NCBI GenBank assembly: GCA_020633675.1
Contig: JACKDE010000001.1
Coordinates: 1,116,001 to 1,180,000, forward strand
Length of the DNA stretch: 64,000 nt
Origin: Deferribacteres bacterium
GTDB taxonomy: Bacteria > Zhuqueibacterota > Zhuqueibacteria > Zhuqueibacterales > Geothermadaptataceae
Direction of reading: 5' to 3'
Part shown: piece after piece, positions 16,667 to 24,820 of the stretch
Numbering within the stretch: the first letter of the stretch is position 1
Layout: each line of letters starts with the position of its first letter
Made by a program: the position numbers and the translations under genes
The notes under the pieces: model-generated
Seen by the model: the letters and a program-made list of their open reading frames with translations, nothing else
Database searches by the model: none
Told to the model about the DNA's origin: nothing

Positions 16667-18616
16667 ATGCGATCCAAAATTCGTCTCTTAAGCGCAATTC
16701 TGTTTTCACTCACCGTAATGTCTGTCTTCGCCCAGCCACAGACGCCTGCACAAAACGACTCCATCAAGGTTTATCGCAGTCCGGAAGTTGTTGTTACTGC
16801 CAACCGCGTGGAAACGTTGTACGATGATGTCGCCAGCACGGTGACGGTCCTAAGCGGGCATGAACTCGAATTGCAGCAAGTTCGTACTGTCTCTCAAGCA
16901 CTGCAATCAGTAGCAGGACTGGCGCTTGCCAGCAACGGGGGCGTTGGCAAGGCCACTTCCGTATTCTTGCGTGGCGCCAATTCGGACCATACACTGGTTT
17001 TGCTCGATGGAGTTGAACTGAACGATCCGGGTGCACCTGGCAATGCCTTCGATTTTGGCGCAATTATGATAAACGATATTGAAAAAATTGAAGTGCTGCA
17101 CGGCTCACAAAGCACACTGTTCGGCTCAAATGCGATCGGTGGGGTAATCAATATTTTAACCCGCAGCGGCGTCGATCGGAATCGCTTGCACGCTGAGCTT
17201 GAAACAGGTGGTTACGAGACTGTGCGTTTACATGCGGGGTTCAATGGTGGCGCTAAAACCTTCAACTACAGGGTCGCTGCAAATCATTTCAGCACAGCCG
17301 GATTTTCTGCCAGCGGCATGCAATTGGCAACGGATGAAAGGGATGGCTACGAAAACACAACTCTTGCAACGAAAATCAGCACACAGGTTGGTCGCTTCGC
17401 CGATATTGAGCTGCAATTTCATCACGTCGATGCCAGTGGAGATATCGATCACAGCGGCGCGAATGGTGATGATCCCAACTACACATTCGATGTGAAACAA
17501 ACCACTGCTGGAGCCGCTGCCCGCTTTTCCCATCTGCAAAATCGCTGGCAACACACACTGCGCATGACCTACACAGACCACGATCGCGAGGCACTCGATC
17601 AGCGCGATGCACAGCATCTTTTTGATGCTTCGAACAACTATACCCAGGGCAGTCGGCTTAAAATCGATTGGCAAAACAATTTTTTTGTATCAAATCAATT
17701 TGTTGCAGTCCTGGGTATCGAAACTGAAAAAGAATCGGCTGAATCGATCTATCATTCCGAAACAGGATTTTTCGTGTTTGATAGTGAGTTTGCGCAGCGC
17801 AGTGTGCGTACAACCGGCCTTTTTTTGCAGAATCAGCTCAAGCCAATGAAAAATCTGAGTGCCAATCTCGGAGTACGAATTGACCGACACAGCACTTTTG
17901 GGCGCAAGACAACTTATCGCGTTGGAGTCGCTTACCATCTGAATCATAGCATGCGCATCAAAGCCACAATCGGCACTGGATTCAACGCACCGACACTCTA
18001 CGAGATGTTCGATCCGGCATTTGGCAATACAAGTCTGAAGCCGGAGGAAAGCACGACCTGGGACATCGGAATAGAACAAGGTTTGTTTAGCAAAAGGGTG
18101 ATGCTCGGTGTCACCTATTTTGCCAGCAGATTTGAGCAGATGATCGGTTTCGGTGAAAATTTTCGTTCGGTCAACATCGATAAAGCTTCATCGCGTGGTG
18201 TTGAAGTTGAAGTTCACGCCCAACCTGTTCAAAGACTAAGTCTTCGCACAAGCTATGCTTTGGTGCAAACTGAAGATCAGTCACCACAAAGCGAAGATTT
18301 TGGCCAGGCGCTGCTTCGTCGACCACGCCATCGCGCCACGTTCAATATGCATTTCAGACCTTTGCAGCGTGCTGCTTGTCATCTTGGTGTAGTCTATTCA
18401 GGTGCTCGTGACGACAAAGACTTCGAAACGTTTCCGGCTACACGCGTGCAATTGAAGGCATTCCTGCTTGTCAACCTTTCTATGAGTTACCAGCTTAGCG
18501 AAAAAATCAACTTGCAGGGCCGGATTGAAAATTTGCTGGATGACCGTTATCAGGAAGTGCTTTATTTTAATACGCCAGGTCGGACAGCTTATTTGGGACT
18601 AAAATCGTCATTTTAG
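16667..18616 (+). CDS. btuB: TonB-dependent receptor, BtuB-like (vitamin B12 uptake)
   Basis: Outer-membrane receptor of about 649 residues: signal peptide (ending near VFAQ), TonB-box-like EVVVTANR, plug domain (QALQSVAGLALASNGG, VFLRGANSDHTLVLLDGVELND, IEVLHGSQSTLFGSNAIGGVINI) and a beta-barrel ending in an aromatic residue (YLGLKSSF). ATG 16667 is spaced 6 bases from GAGGG; the ATG at 16661 is too close to it. The cobalamin riboswitch directly upstream assigns the ligand as a corrinoid. No BtuCDF genes follow, so the inner-membrane transporter must be elsewhere. Energy would come from TonB/ExbB/ExbD. Confidence 0.9.
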   Translation: MRSKIRLLSAILFSLTVMSVFAQPQTPAQNDSIKVYRSPEVVVTANRVETLYDDVASTVTVLSGHELELQQVRTVSQALQSVAGLALASNGGVGKATSVFLRGANSDHTLVLLDGVELNDPGAPGNAFDFGAIMINDIEKIEVLHGSQSTLFGSNAIGGVINILTRSGVDRNRLHAELETGGYETVRLHAGFNGGAKTFNYRVAANHFSTAGFSASGMQLATDERDGYENTTLATKISTQVGRFADIELQFHHVDASGDIDHSGANGDDPNYTFDVKQTTAGAAARFSHLQNRWQHTLRMTYTDHDREALDQRDAQHLFDASNNYTQGSRLKIDWQNNFFVSNQFVAVLGIETEKESAESIYHSETGFFVFDSEFAQRSVRTTGLFLQNQLKPMKNLSANLGVRIDRHSTFGRKTTYRVGVAYHLNHSMRIKATIGTGFNAPTLYEMFDPAFGNTSLKPEESTTWDIGIEQGLFSKRVMLGVTYFASRFEQMIGFGENFRSVNIDKASSRGVEVEVHAQPVQRLSLRTSYALVQTEDQSPQSEDFGQALLRRPRHRATFNMHFRPLQRAACHLGVVYSGARDDKDFETFPATRVQLKAFLLVNLSMSYQLSEKINLQGRIENLLDDRYQEVLYFNTPGRTAYLGLKSSF

Positions 18617-18994
18617 CCTTGCAGTGATCGTTTGCGTTGTGGGGGACGATCGCATTCTGAATTGCTAATTTTTGGGAATATAGTTAACCTAGCTGCCGCA
18701 AATTATTCTCTCTTTAAAAATTATTGATAAAATGCTCTTGAAATGGGGCAAATAATTTTTATATTTAGGTTAGCCTAAATTATGAAGTTGTTCTTGAATT
18801 CGACCGAGGTTGGTTTTTTCATGGGCAGTTAAATGTAGGCCCGCACAAACTGGATCAACTGAGCTTTAAGTGCAACAAGCACTGCCTTACGTGACTACAA
18901 TCATAATAATTTTGGTTTTCTTACAGTCGAAAATCCTTGAAGTCGAACTAATTGATCCATTCAAAATGTCAAACATCAGATTGAGGGCAGCCTG
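18617..18994. other. Intergenic region upstream of the feo operon
   Basis: 378 AT-rich bases between btuB and the iron operon. Its clear element is the DtxR-like palindrome at 18763-18780. AGTTAACCTAGCT around 18679-18691 looks like a weaker half-site. No terminator hairpin with T-run was found after btuB, and no gene. Confidence 0.5.
18763..18780. promoter_or_regulatory. Putative DtxR/IdeR-type operator
   Basis: An 18-base near-palindrome: ATTTAGGTT followed by AGCCTAAAT, with only one mismatched base pair position. It closely resembles the iron box consensus of DtxR/IdeR regulators (TTAGGTTAG-CTAACCTAA). It lies 215 bases upstream of a gene encoding a DtxR-like domain and FeoA, so iron- or manganese-dependent repression of the feo operon is the likely role. 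Confidence 0.65.
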
Positions 18995-20020
18995 ATGACT
19001 CATCCGCTTGAATCGCTGATATTTGCCTGTCTGGCAATTGCCTTGGCACTGGCGCTATTCTGGCCACAACAAGGTTTTTACTGGCAAATTCGGCGTGGCA
19101 ACCGTAACACAGAGCGCGTCGTGATTGAAGATGCGCTTAAGCATTTTTATGATCGCGAAGAGAGGGGCTCCGCAGGCACGCTCGCCAGTTTGGCCGGCTC
19201 GCTTGAGATCAGTCATGATAAAGCCGCCAGTTTGATCGAGCGTTTGCAGAAAATGGACTTGCTGCAAACATATCGTCATGGATTTCGTCTCAAATCCGAA
19301 GGGCGGTCGTATTCCCTGCGGGTGATTCGCATTCACCGTTTGTGGGAGCGCTATCTTGCGGACGAGACTGGCGTTCCGGAAGTCGATTGGCATCGAGAGG
19401 CTGAATTTCGCGAGCATCGAACAAGCGCAGATCAGGCGGAAGAGATGGCGGCCAGGATGGGCAATCCACAATACGATCCGCACGGCGATCCGATTCCATC
19501 CTCGACAGGCGAACTGCCACCCAGCAACGGCATTTTGCTGACCCATTTGCCCGTCGATGAGCTGGCGCTGATTGTTCATATTGAAGACGAGCCCGAAATA
19601 CTGTATAAGCAATTGGTCGCTCAGGCATTGCACCCTGGCATGAAAGTGCAAATTGCCGAGAAATCGCAGGATCGCATCGTGTTCATTGCGGATGGCGAAG
19701 AGATTGTTCTAGCGCCGGTCGCAGCTGGCAATGTAACGGTTGAACCATTGCCGAAAGAGCAGGAAATGGAGGGGCCTTACGATACCCTGGATACGCTTTC
19801 GCCGGGCGAAAACGCGACAGTGATCGGTATTTCGCGCGCTTGTCGCGGCATGCAGCGCCGCCGCTTAATGGATCTTGGCGTCGTGCCCGGTACCACAATC
19901 AGTGCTGAAATGCGCAGTGCCGGTGGTGATCCAACTGCGTATGGCATCCGAGGGGCAACGATCGCATTGCGAAGCCAGCAAGCTAAACAAATTTTTGTCA
20001 ACCGCAAGGAGGCAGCCTGA
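18995..20020 (+). CDS. Membrane-anchored DtxR-FeoA-FeoA fusion protein
   Basis: Fusion of 341 residues. One membrane helix (about 7-23) is followed by a DtxR/MntR-type winged helix (about 42-105) and its metal-binding dimerisation domain (106-168). Candidate metal ligands are Asp46, His114, Glu118, His133, Glu137, Glu140 and His141; DPHGDPIP (161-168) is diagnostic of the family. Two FeoA/SH3-like domains follow: 175-252 and 262-336 (RRRLMDLGVVPGTT). It opens the operon; its TGA overlaps the FeoB G-domain start (TGATG). The likely role is to couple metal sensing to ferrous iron uptake. RBS GAGGGCAG lies 8 bases upstream. Confidence 0.85.
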   Translation: MTHPLESLIFACLAIALALALFWPQQGFYWQIRRGNRNTERVVIEDALKHFYDREERGSAGTLASLAGSLEISHDKAASLIERLQKMDLLQTYRHGFRLKSEGRSYSLRVIRIHRLWERYLADETGVPEVDWHREAEFREHRTSADQAEEMAARMGNPQYDPHGDPIPSSTGELPPSNGILLTHLPVDELALIVHIEDEPEILYKQLVAQALHPGMKVQIAEKSQDRIVFIADGEEIVLAPVAAGNVTVEPLPKEQEMEGPYDTLDTLSPGENATVIGISRACRGMQRRRLMDLGVVPGTTISAEMRSAGGDPTAYGIRGATIALRSQQAKQIFVNRKEAA

Positions 20021-20823
20021 TGTCACAAACGATTTCTCCACAATGTGAAACCTGTCCGGTGCACCATGCTGGCAATTTAATCAAACTCGGCGTCAACATG
20101 GACTCATGGGACTATGTAGTCGCATTAGCCGGCAATCCCAATACCGGCAAGAGTACTGTTTTTAATGCGTTAACCGGCTTGCGCCAGCACACCGGCAATT
20201 GGCCGGGCAAAACCGTAACGCGCGCAGAAGGTGGATTTGTTTATCACGACAAACGCTATAAATTGGTGGATTTGCCCGGCACGTACTCCTTGTTGTCGAC
20301 CAGCACAGACGAAGAAGTCGCACGCAATTTCATCTTGTTCGGCAAACCGGATGTCACGGTGATTGTTGTCGATGCAACACGCCTGGAGCGCAATCTCAAC
20401 CTGGTTTTGCAAGTGCTGGAAATCACCGACCGGGCAGTGGTCTGTCTGAATTTGATCGATGAAGCCAGGCGGCACCAACTGAACGTCGATGATCGCACCT
20501 TGGCCAAAGAGCTGGGTGTGCCGGTTGTGCCGGCTGCTGCGCGACAGGGTGAAGGGATGGCAGCATTGCTCGGAACTATCGACGAAGTGGCCGGCGGGCA
20601 AATTGTCTGCAAGCCGCACCGTATTAAAAGCGAATCACGGCAGGTGCGTGCTGCCCTTGAAGCGCTGGTCAAAATGATCCAGGAGCGCTTCCCCGGCTTA
20701 TCGAATGCCCGCTGGGTCGCGCTGCGTTTGCTTGAAGGCGATCACCATGTGATTGAAGCATTACGTTCTGGCGCGCTCGGTGATTTAGGACAGGAAAAAA
20801 GTGTTGGGCAAGTGGCTGCGTAG
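20020..20823 (+). CDS. feoB: FeoB G-domain protein (split FeoB, cytosolic part)
   Basis: N-terminal half of the ferrous iron transporter, 267 residues and without membrane helices. It has G1 GNPNTGKST (38-46), G3 DLPGTYS (84-90) and G4 NLID (144-147), then a GDI-like helical region that ends at AA267. The first 20 residues add a Cys/His cluster (Cys9, Cys12, His15, His16) that could bind metal. The G domain would gate the permease encoded next. The stop lies where intact FeoB continues toward the first membrane helix. It overlaps the upstream fusion gene by one base. Confidence 0.88.
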   Translation: MSQTISPQCETCPVHHAGNLIKLGVNMDSWDYVVALAGNPNTGKSTVFNALTGLRQHTGNWPGKTVTRAEGGFVYHDKRYKLVDLPGTYSLLSTSTDEEVARNFILFGKPDVTVIVVDATRLERNLNLVLQVLEITDRAVVCLNLIDEARRHQLNVDDRTLAKELGVPVVPAAARQGEGMAALLGTIDEVAGGQIVCKPHRIKSESRQVRAALEALVKMIQERFPGLSNARWVALRLLEGDHHVIEALRSGALGDLGQEKSVGQVAA

Positions 20824-20883
20824 TGCAATTTTCGTTTCCGCTAACAGCTATAATGAGATGATCTGCATCAACAAGGTAACTAT

Positions 20884-22314
20884 ATGAAAAAACAAGCGGT
20901 GCAAGCCGAAGAGATACTCAACTCTGCCAATAAATTGCGCTGGCAAATCGGCGACCAGTTTCACGATTCGCTAATGGAATCGATCTATCGGGATGCCGAG
21001 CGTATTTCGCAGACCGTGGTGAATAAAAAAGACGAAAAGCCACGCTTTAATTGGGACCGAACGCTTGATCGCATCCTGACGAGCCGGGTGGTCGGTTTGC
21101 CGGTAATGATGTTGTTGCTGGCGTTGGTCTTTTGGATCACCATCGCCGGTGCCAATGTGCCGTCAGGCATGATCGCCTCTGTGTTGATCGATAAAGTGCA
21201 TCCAATCCTGAAAGATGCAGCCTCGGTTCTGCCATGGTGGATGAGCGGTCTTCTGGTCGATGGCGTTTATCTCGCCGCCGCATGGGTGATTTCCGTTATG
21301 CTGCCGCCGATGGCGATCTTTTTCCCGATGTTCACCTTGCTGGAAGATTTCGGCTATCTGCCACGGGTCGCATTCAATCTCGATAATCTTTTTCGAAAAA
21401 GTGGCGCACATGGCAAGCAGGCACTGACCATGAGCATGGGCTATGGCTGCAACGCTGCCGGAATCGTCGCTACGCGCATCATCGACAGTCCGCGAGAACG
21501 GCTGATCGCGATCATCACCAATAATTTTGCGCTCTGCAATGGCCGCTGGCCGACGCAAATTTTGATTGCATCGCTTTTCATTGGCTCGCTGGCGCCGCCG
21601 GCTTTGGCAGGGCTGGTATCAGCAGGAGCGGTTATGGCAGTCACGCTGCTGGGTATTTTGTTAACGTTCGCAACTTCCTGGGCTTTATCGCGCACGATTT
21701 TGCGCGGTGAAGCATCGACATTTAGCCTGGAGTTACCGCCTTACCGGCCGCCGCGTATTTTGCAGACGCTCTACACATCGCTGATCGACCGGACGATTTT
21801 TGTGTTGTGGCGGGCTGTGGTTTTTGCCGTACCGGCTGGGGCGGTGATATGGCTGATTTCAAATATTAAAATCGGTGACCTCAGCATTGCAGCTCACATC
21901 ATCAACCTGTTCGATCCATTCGGTCTTTTTATTGGATTGAATGGGGTGATTTTGCTCGCCTATATCATCGCAATCCCGGCCAATGAAATCGTCATCCCGA
22001 CCATTCTCATGCTGACGGTTTTGAGCCTGCACATGGCGGGAGTTGGCGAAGGAGCGGGTGTGATGTTTGAGTTGCAAAACAGCGATGCGTATATGCGCTT
22101 GTTTAACGCAGGTGGCTGGACGCTGCTCACTGCAATCAATTTGATGCTGTTCAGTCTGGTGCACAATCCGTGTTCCACTACGTTGTACACGATTTACAAA
22201 GAGACCAAAAGCGCTAAATGGACGGCGATTTCAGCCTTCTTACCGATCATCATGGGCCTGCTATTGTGCTTTTTCGTCGCCCAAATTTGGCGTTTGGTCC
22301 AAGGCATGGGCTAA
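20884..22314 (+). CDS. feoB: FeoB permease protein (split FeoB, membrane part)
   Basis: Membrane half of FeoB, 476 residues. Residues 1-55 form the amphipathic linker that in intact FeoB joins the G domain to the first helix. FDWDRTLDRIL-like sequence (NWDRTLDRILTSRVVGLPVMM) starts the permease. Two Gate repeats follow, with MSMGYGCNAAGIVATRII carrying the conserved pore cysteine. It has its own ATG with AAGGTAAC upstream, 60 bases after the G-domain stop and in a different frame, so it is a separate polypeptide rather than a simple nonsense mutation. Fe(II) import across the inner membrane. Confidence 0.9.
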   Translation: MKKQAVQAEEILNSANKLRWQIGDQFHDSLMESIYRDAERISQTVVNKKDEKPRFNWDRTLDRILTSRVVGLPVMMLLLALVFWITIAGANVPSGMIASVLIDKVHPILKDAASVLPWWMSGLLVDGVYLAAAWVISVMLPPMAIFFPMFTLLEDFGYLPRVAFNLDNLFRKSGAHGKQALTMSMGYGCNAAGIVATRIIDSPRERLIAIITNNFALCNGRWPTQILIASLFIGSLAPPALAGLVSAGAVMAVTLLGILLTFATSWALSRTILRGEASTFSLELPPYRPPRILQTLYTSLIDRTIFVLWRAVVFAVPAGAVIWLISNIKIGDLSIAAHIINLFDPFGLFIGLNGVILLAYIIAIPANEIVIPTILMLTVLSLHMAGVGEGAGVMFELQNSDAYMRLFNAGGWTLLTAINLMLFSLVHNPCSTTLYTIYKETKSAKWTAISAFLPIIMGLLLCFFVAQIWRLVQGMG

Positions 22315-22333
22315 TTTCAAGGCATACAGAGCG

Positions 22334-22666
22334 ATGCAGAATCGTGATCTTGCGCTGAAATTTGTTCAGTGCTTTTGTGATGGAGATATCGATGGTATCA
22401 AGCATTTGCTTGCGCCCGATCTGCGCTTTCGGGGGCCTCTGCTTGCATTTGATAGCGCTGCTGATTATTGCGATGCGCTGCAAAAAGATCCGCCCGAACA
22501 ATGCAATTATCGCATTTTGAGTTTGACCGAAGGTGAAGAACAGGTAGCTGTATTTTATGAATTGAATAAAGACGGACACACGCTGCCAATCGCGCAGCTT
22601 TTTACCATTCGGGACGGCTTGATTGCCGAAATTCTGCTGATTTTTGATAGCAGTGACTTTAAGTGA
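22334..22666 (+). CDS. SnoaL/NTF2-like protein
   Basis: Small cytosolic protein of 110 residues with the NTF2-like pattern: N-terminal helix (LALKFVQCFCDGDIDGIKHLL), APDLRFRGP, then strands ending QLFTIRDGLIAEILLIFD. The family ranges from enzymes such as polyketide cyclases to binding proteins, so no reaction is assigned. It sits 19 bases after the FeoB permease stop and before the shared terminator, so it is probably the last gene of the feo transcript; a link to iron is positional only. Confidence 0.75.
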   Translation: MQNRDLALKFVQCFCDGDIDGIKHLLAPDLRFRGPLLAFDSAADYCDALQKDPPEQCNYRILSLTEGEEQVAVFYELNKDGHTLPIAQLFTIRDGLIAEILLIFDSSDFK

Positions 22667-22710
22667 GCAGTGTAAAATTTTTAGGATCAAAGGGCTGTGA
22701 GGGCCCAAAC

Positions 22711-22750
22711 AAAAAAAGTCCGGTTTCAATTATTGAAGCCGGACTTTTTT
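22711..22750. terminator. Bidirectional Rho-independent terminator
   Basis: A 13-bp stem (22717-22729 with 22733-22745, one G-T pair) with a 3-base loop is flanked by seven A on the left and six T on the right. It therefore works on both strands, ending the plus-strand feo transcript and the minus-strand sigma factor/Spy transcript that converge here. Confidence 0.92.
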
Positions 22751-22769
22751 ATGTAAAAATGGCACGCTG

Positions 22770-23261
22770 TCATTGACCGCGATGCGGTAGCGGTCCGCGC
22801 TGACCATGTTGCATTGATCGTTCCGGATGGTGCGGCGGCGGTCCAAAATCGGGGCCGGGTTTGCCGGAAAGCAGGTGCAGATCGAATTTCTCTCGCTGTT
22901 CGGGCGTCAGCAAATTGCGCACATCACGCTGGTGACGCAGGTGCAGCATCTGCAGATCGGCTTCGATAGCGTGCATTTGCTCAACAACTTTGCGCACCTT
23001 GCCTTCGTCGAAGCTGTCTGCTGTCATCGCAGCTTTCAAATCTGCATCGAGCGATTCGCGTTTGGCTTTCAGCGGCAAAGCCTCCTTTTCGAGTTGCAGC
23101 CGCAAAGATTGCACTTTAGCTTGCTGTTCTTCGTTCAGATCGCCCATCATTTTGCCGGGTTTTGGCGGTGCAGATCCTGGCTGCGGATGCGGTTGGGCTA
23201 TCAATTGGGTCGCCAGCAAAGTGCCAGTCACCAGAATGCCGAATAAGAGTTTCCTGTTCAT
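22770..23261 (-). CDS. Spy/CpxP family periplasmic protein 1
   Basis: Exported protein of 163 residues: signal peptide (MNRKLLFGILVTGTLLATQLIAQ), helical core with two LTxxQ-type motifs (DLNEEQQAKVQ and LLTPEQREKFD), and a His/Pro-rich C-terminus (PPPHHPERS...) that may bind metal. Relatives are periplasmic chaperone or zinc-resistance proteins (Spy, CpxP, ZraP). ATG 23261 has AGGAG 7 bases upstream; ATG 23267 is too close. It is the last gene of the sigma/anti-sigma operon and ends at the bidirectional terminator. Confidence 0.82.
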   Translation of the reverse strand: MNRKLLFGILVTGTLLATQLIAQPHPQPGSAPPKPGKMMGDLNEEQQAKVQSLRLQLEKEALPLKAKRESLDADLKAAMTADSFDEGKVRKVVEQMHAIEADLQMLHLRHQRDVRNLLTPEQREKFDLHLLSGKPGPDFGPPPHHPERSMQHGQRGPLPHRGQ

Positions 23262-23329
23262 AATCATTCTCCTTTTGGTTTCGTTTTTAATTTGCCGCTG
23301 CTCTATCAGCGATAGAGCGGGCGTTGTGT

Positions 23330-23839
23330 TTATCGACGTTTCGGATTATGCGGGCCATTCTCGTGCCGGTGAGGTGGCTCCATTCTGCGCAGCATTTGGC
23401 CAAACAGATGATTGAGTTTGCGCTGCTGATCTGGCGTGCAGAGCTTTTTCAATGCCAAAAAATGGTGAAAAGTCTCGCGCTCCAATTGTGCTTGCAAATG
23501 CCCGATTTCACCGGCAATCGAATCAGCGCGTGCTGCATCCGATGATGCTGCGGTGAGCTGCTGAAATTGCTCTTCCTTAAGCTGGCGAATAGCCTGCTGA
23601 ATGCGCGAAGCCTGCTCAAAATGGCTGTGTTGCAGTTCGGCAAATTGTTGCACCTGCTGTTGGCTCAATCCCAGCTCGCGGTGCAAAAATCGCGGGTCAG
23701 GCGGTTGCGGCCCGGGCATTTCATGCGGCGGAGGCAGTCGATGCTGTTGGTACCACACTGTTGCAAGCGCTGAAATATTCATCACCACCAACAAGGCAAT
23801 CCCCCAAAATACCAGCTGCTTTTTTTTGAAATAGTCCAT
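23330..23839 (-). CDS. Spy/CpxP-like periplasmic protein 2 (membrane-anchored)
   Basis: Protein of 169 residues with an N-terminal hydrophobic helix (QLVFWGIALLVVMNISALATV) that probably stays as an anchor, then a helical heavy-metal-resistance/CpxP-type domain: LHRELGLSQQQVQQFAELQ, LQAQLERETFHHFLALKKLCTPDQQRKLN. The C-terminus is His/Arg-rich (MEPPHRHENGPHNP). ATG 23839 follows AGGGA. Its start is 1 base from the stop of the anti-sigma gene, so the two are co-translated; sensing envelope or metal stress together with the anti-sigma factor is a reasonable inference from CnrYXH-type systems. Confidence 0.78.
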   Translation of the reverse strand: MDYFKKKQLVFWGIALLVVMNISALATVWYQQHRLPPPHEMPGPQPPDPRFLHRELGLSQQQVQQFAELQHSHFEQASRIQQAIRQLKEEQFQQLTAASSDAARADSIAGEIGHLQAQLERETFHHFLALKKLCTPDQQRKLNHLFGQMLRRMEPPHRHENGPHNPKRR

Positions 23840-23840
23840 T

Positions 23841-24188
23841 TTAATTCCCTGTGGATGTGAGTTGATATTGATTGATTTCCGGTGCTTGCAAGCCATAGCT
23901 TTCGATGAGATGGTCAAGACTGTCGGTCGTTTGCATAGACTCAGACGGCTTGCCGATTTGAATGCCTATAAACACGCTCATTGCGAACATGACTGCCAGC
24001 AAAACAGGCCGCAACTTGCTGGCGCGTGGCACGCTCTCTGGTTCCACAACATTCAGCGCATCGAGACGGTTGCGCAACCGCATACTGAAAAACGCGCTGG
24101 CCTTAATTGCCGGCCGCTTTTCGAGCGCATGCAATGTTTTTTGCACCTCGCGCTCAATGGCTTGTCTGCGATCTTCTTTCTGTGTCAT
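23841..24188 (-). CDS. Putative anti-sigma factor (single-pass membrane)
   Basis: Protein of 115 residues with a cytoplasmic helical N-terminus (about 1-58), one membrane helix (LRPVLLAVMFAMSVFIGIQI) and a short periplasmic tail. Size and layout match small membrane anti-sigma factors such as CnrY/NccY, but no family motif is visible. The main evidence is position: directly downstream of the ECF sigma gene and upstream of two Spy-like periplasmic proteins. AAGGTGAG precedes the ATG. Confidence 0.65.
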   Translation of the reverse strand: MTQKEDRRQAIEREVQKTLHALEKRPAIKASAFFSMRLRNRLDALNVVEPESVPRASKLRPVLLAVMFAMSVFIGIQIGKPSESMQTTDSLDHLIESYGLQAPEINQYQLTSTGN

Positions 24189-24244
24189 AGCTCACCTTCT
24201 CGAAATTCATTATTTGGACAATCTTAATGGACAAAACTTGCGGT

Positions 24245-24820
24245 CTAAATTTGATTTTTGTAGTAGCTGTGTAATTTGTTTTGCAGAGCTTTTTTTGCGC
24301 GATTGAGCAGCGACTCAACTGCCGGCACGCTTGTGCCCATGACCTTCGCGATCTCCTTGTAGCTCAAGCCCTCGAACTTGCTCAAATTGAAAGCAATCTT
24401 CTGATTCTCGGCCAGGCTGTCGATGGCGTTTGTCAAAACACGTACCCTTTCACTTTGCTCCAAATCGGCGTGCGGATCAGCCGTTTTCGCATCCGGCACT
24501 TCCTGCGCTTTTTCATCGCTGGAGAAGGCAGTCTGCAAATTTCTTATCCAGCGCAGACGCTTGTGCTTTTTGACAAAATTAAGCGATTTGTTGATCGCAA
24601 TGCGATAAAGCCAGGTTGAAATGCTGGCATCGCCGCGGAAGCGCTCGATGGCTTTAAAGACTTCTATAAAGACTTCTTGCGCGAGGTCTTCCGCATCAGC
24701 CTGATTGTGGACGAAGTTAAAGCACGTGCTGACAATCTGGTCTTTGTAACGCTCGACCAGTTCACCAAATGCATCGGATTTGTTCTGCTGCAATGCAGCG
24801 ATAAGTTCGTGTTCGGTCAT
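24245..24820 (-). CDS. ECF RNA polymerase sigma factor
   Basis: Sigma-70 family ECF factor of 191 residues. Region 2 includes AFGELVERYKDQIVSTCFNFVHNQADAEDLAQEVFIEVF (DAEDLAQE is the region 2.2 hallmark) and STWLYRIAINKSLNF. Region 4 is LAENQKIAFNLSKFEGLSYKEIAKVMGTSVPAVESLLNRAKKAL. First gene of a four-gene minus-strand operon with an anti-sigma factor and two Spy/CpxP-like proteins, so it probably controls an envelope or metal stress response and its own operon. Confidence 0.93.
   Translation of the reverse strand: MTEHELIAALQQNKSDAFGELVERYKDQIVSTCFNFVHNQADAEDLAQEVFIEVFKAIERFRGDASISTWLYRIAINKSLNFVKKHKRLRWIRNLQTAFSSDEKAQEVPDAKTADPHADLEQSERVRVLTNAIDSLAENQKIAFNLSKFEGLSYKEIAKVMGTSVPAVESLLNRAKKALQNKLHSYYKNQI

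Noticed and set aside
20824..20883. FeoB as a nonsense or frameshift pseudogene
   Set aside because: Both halves end and begin at domain borders and the second has its own ribosome site; a split gene is the better reading, though reads should be checked.
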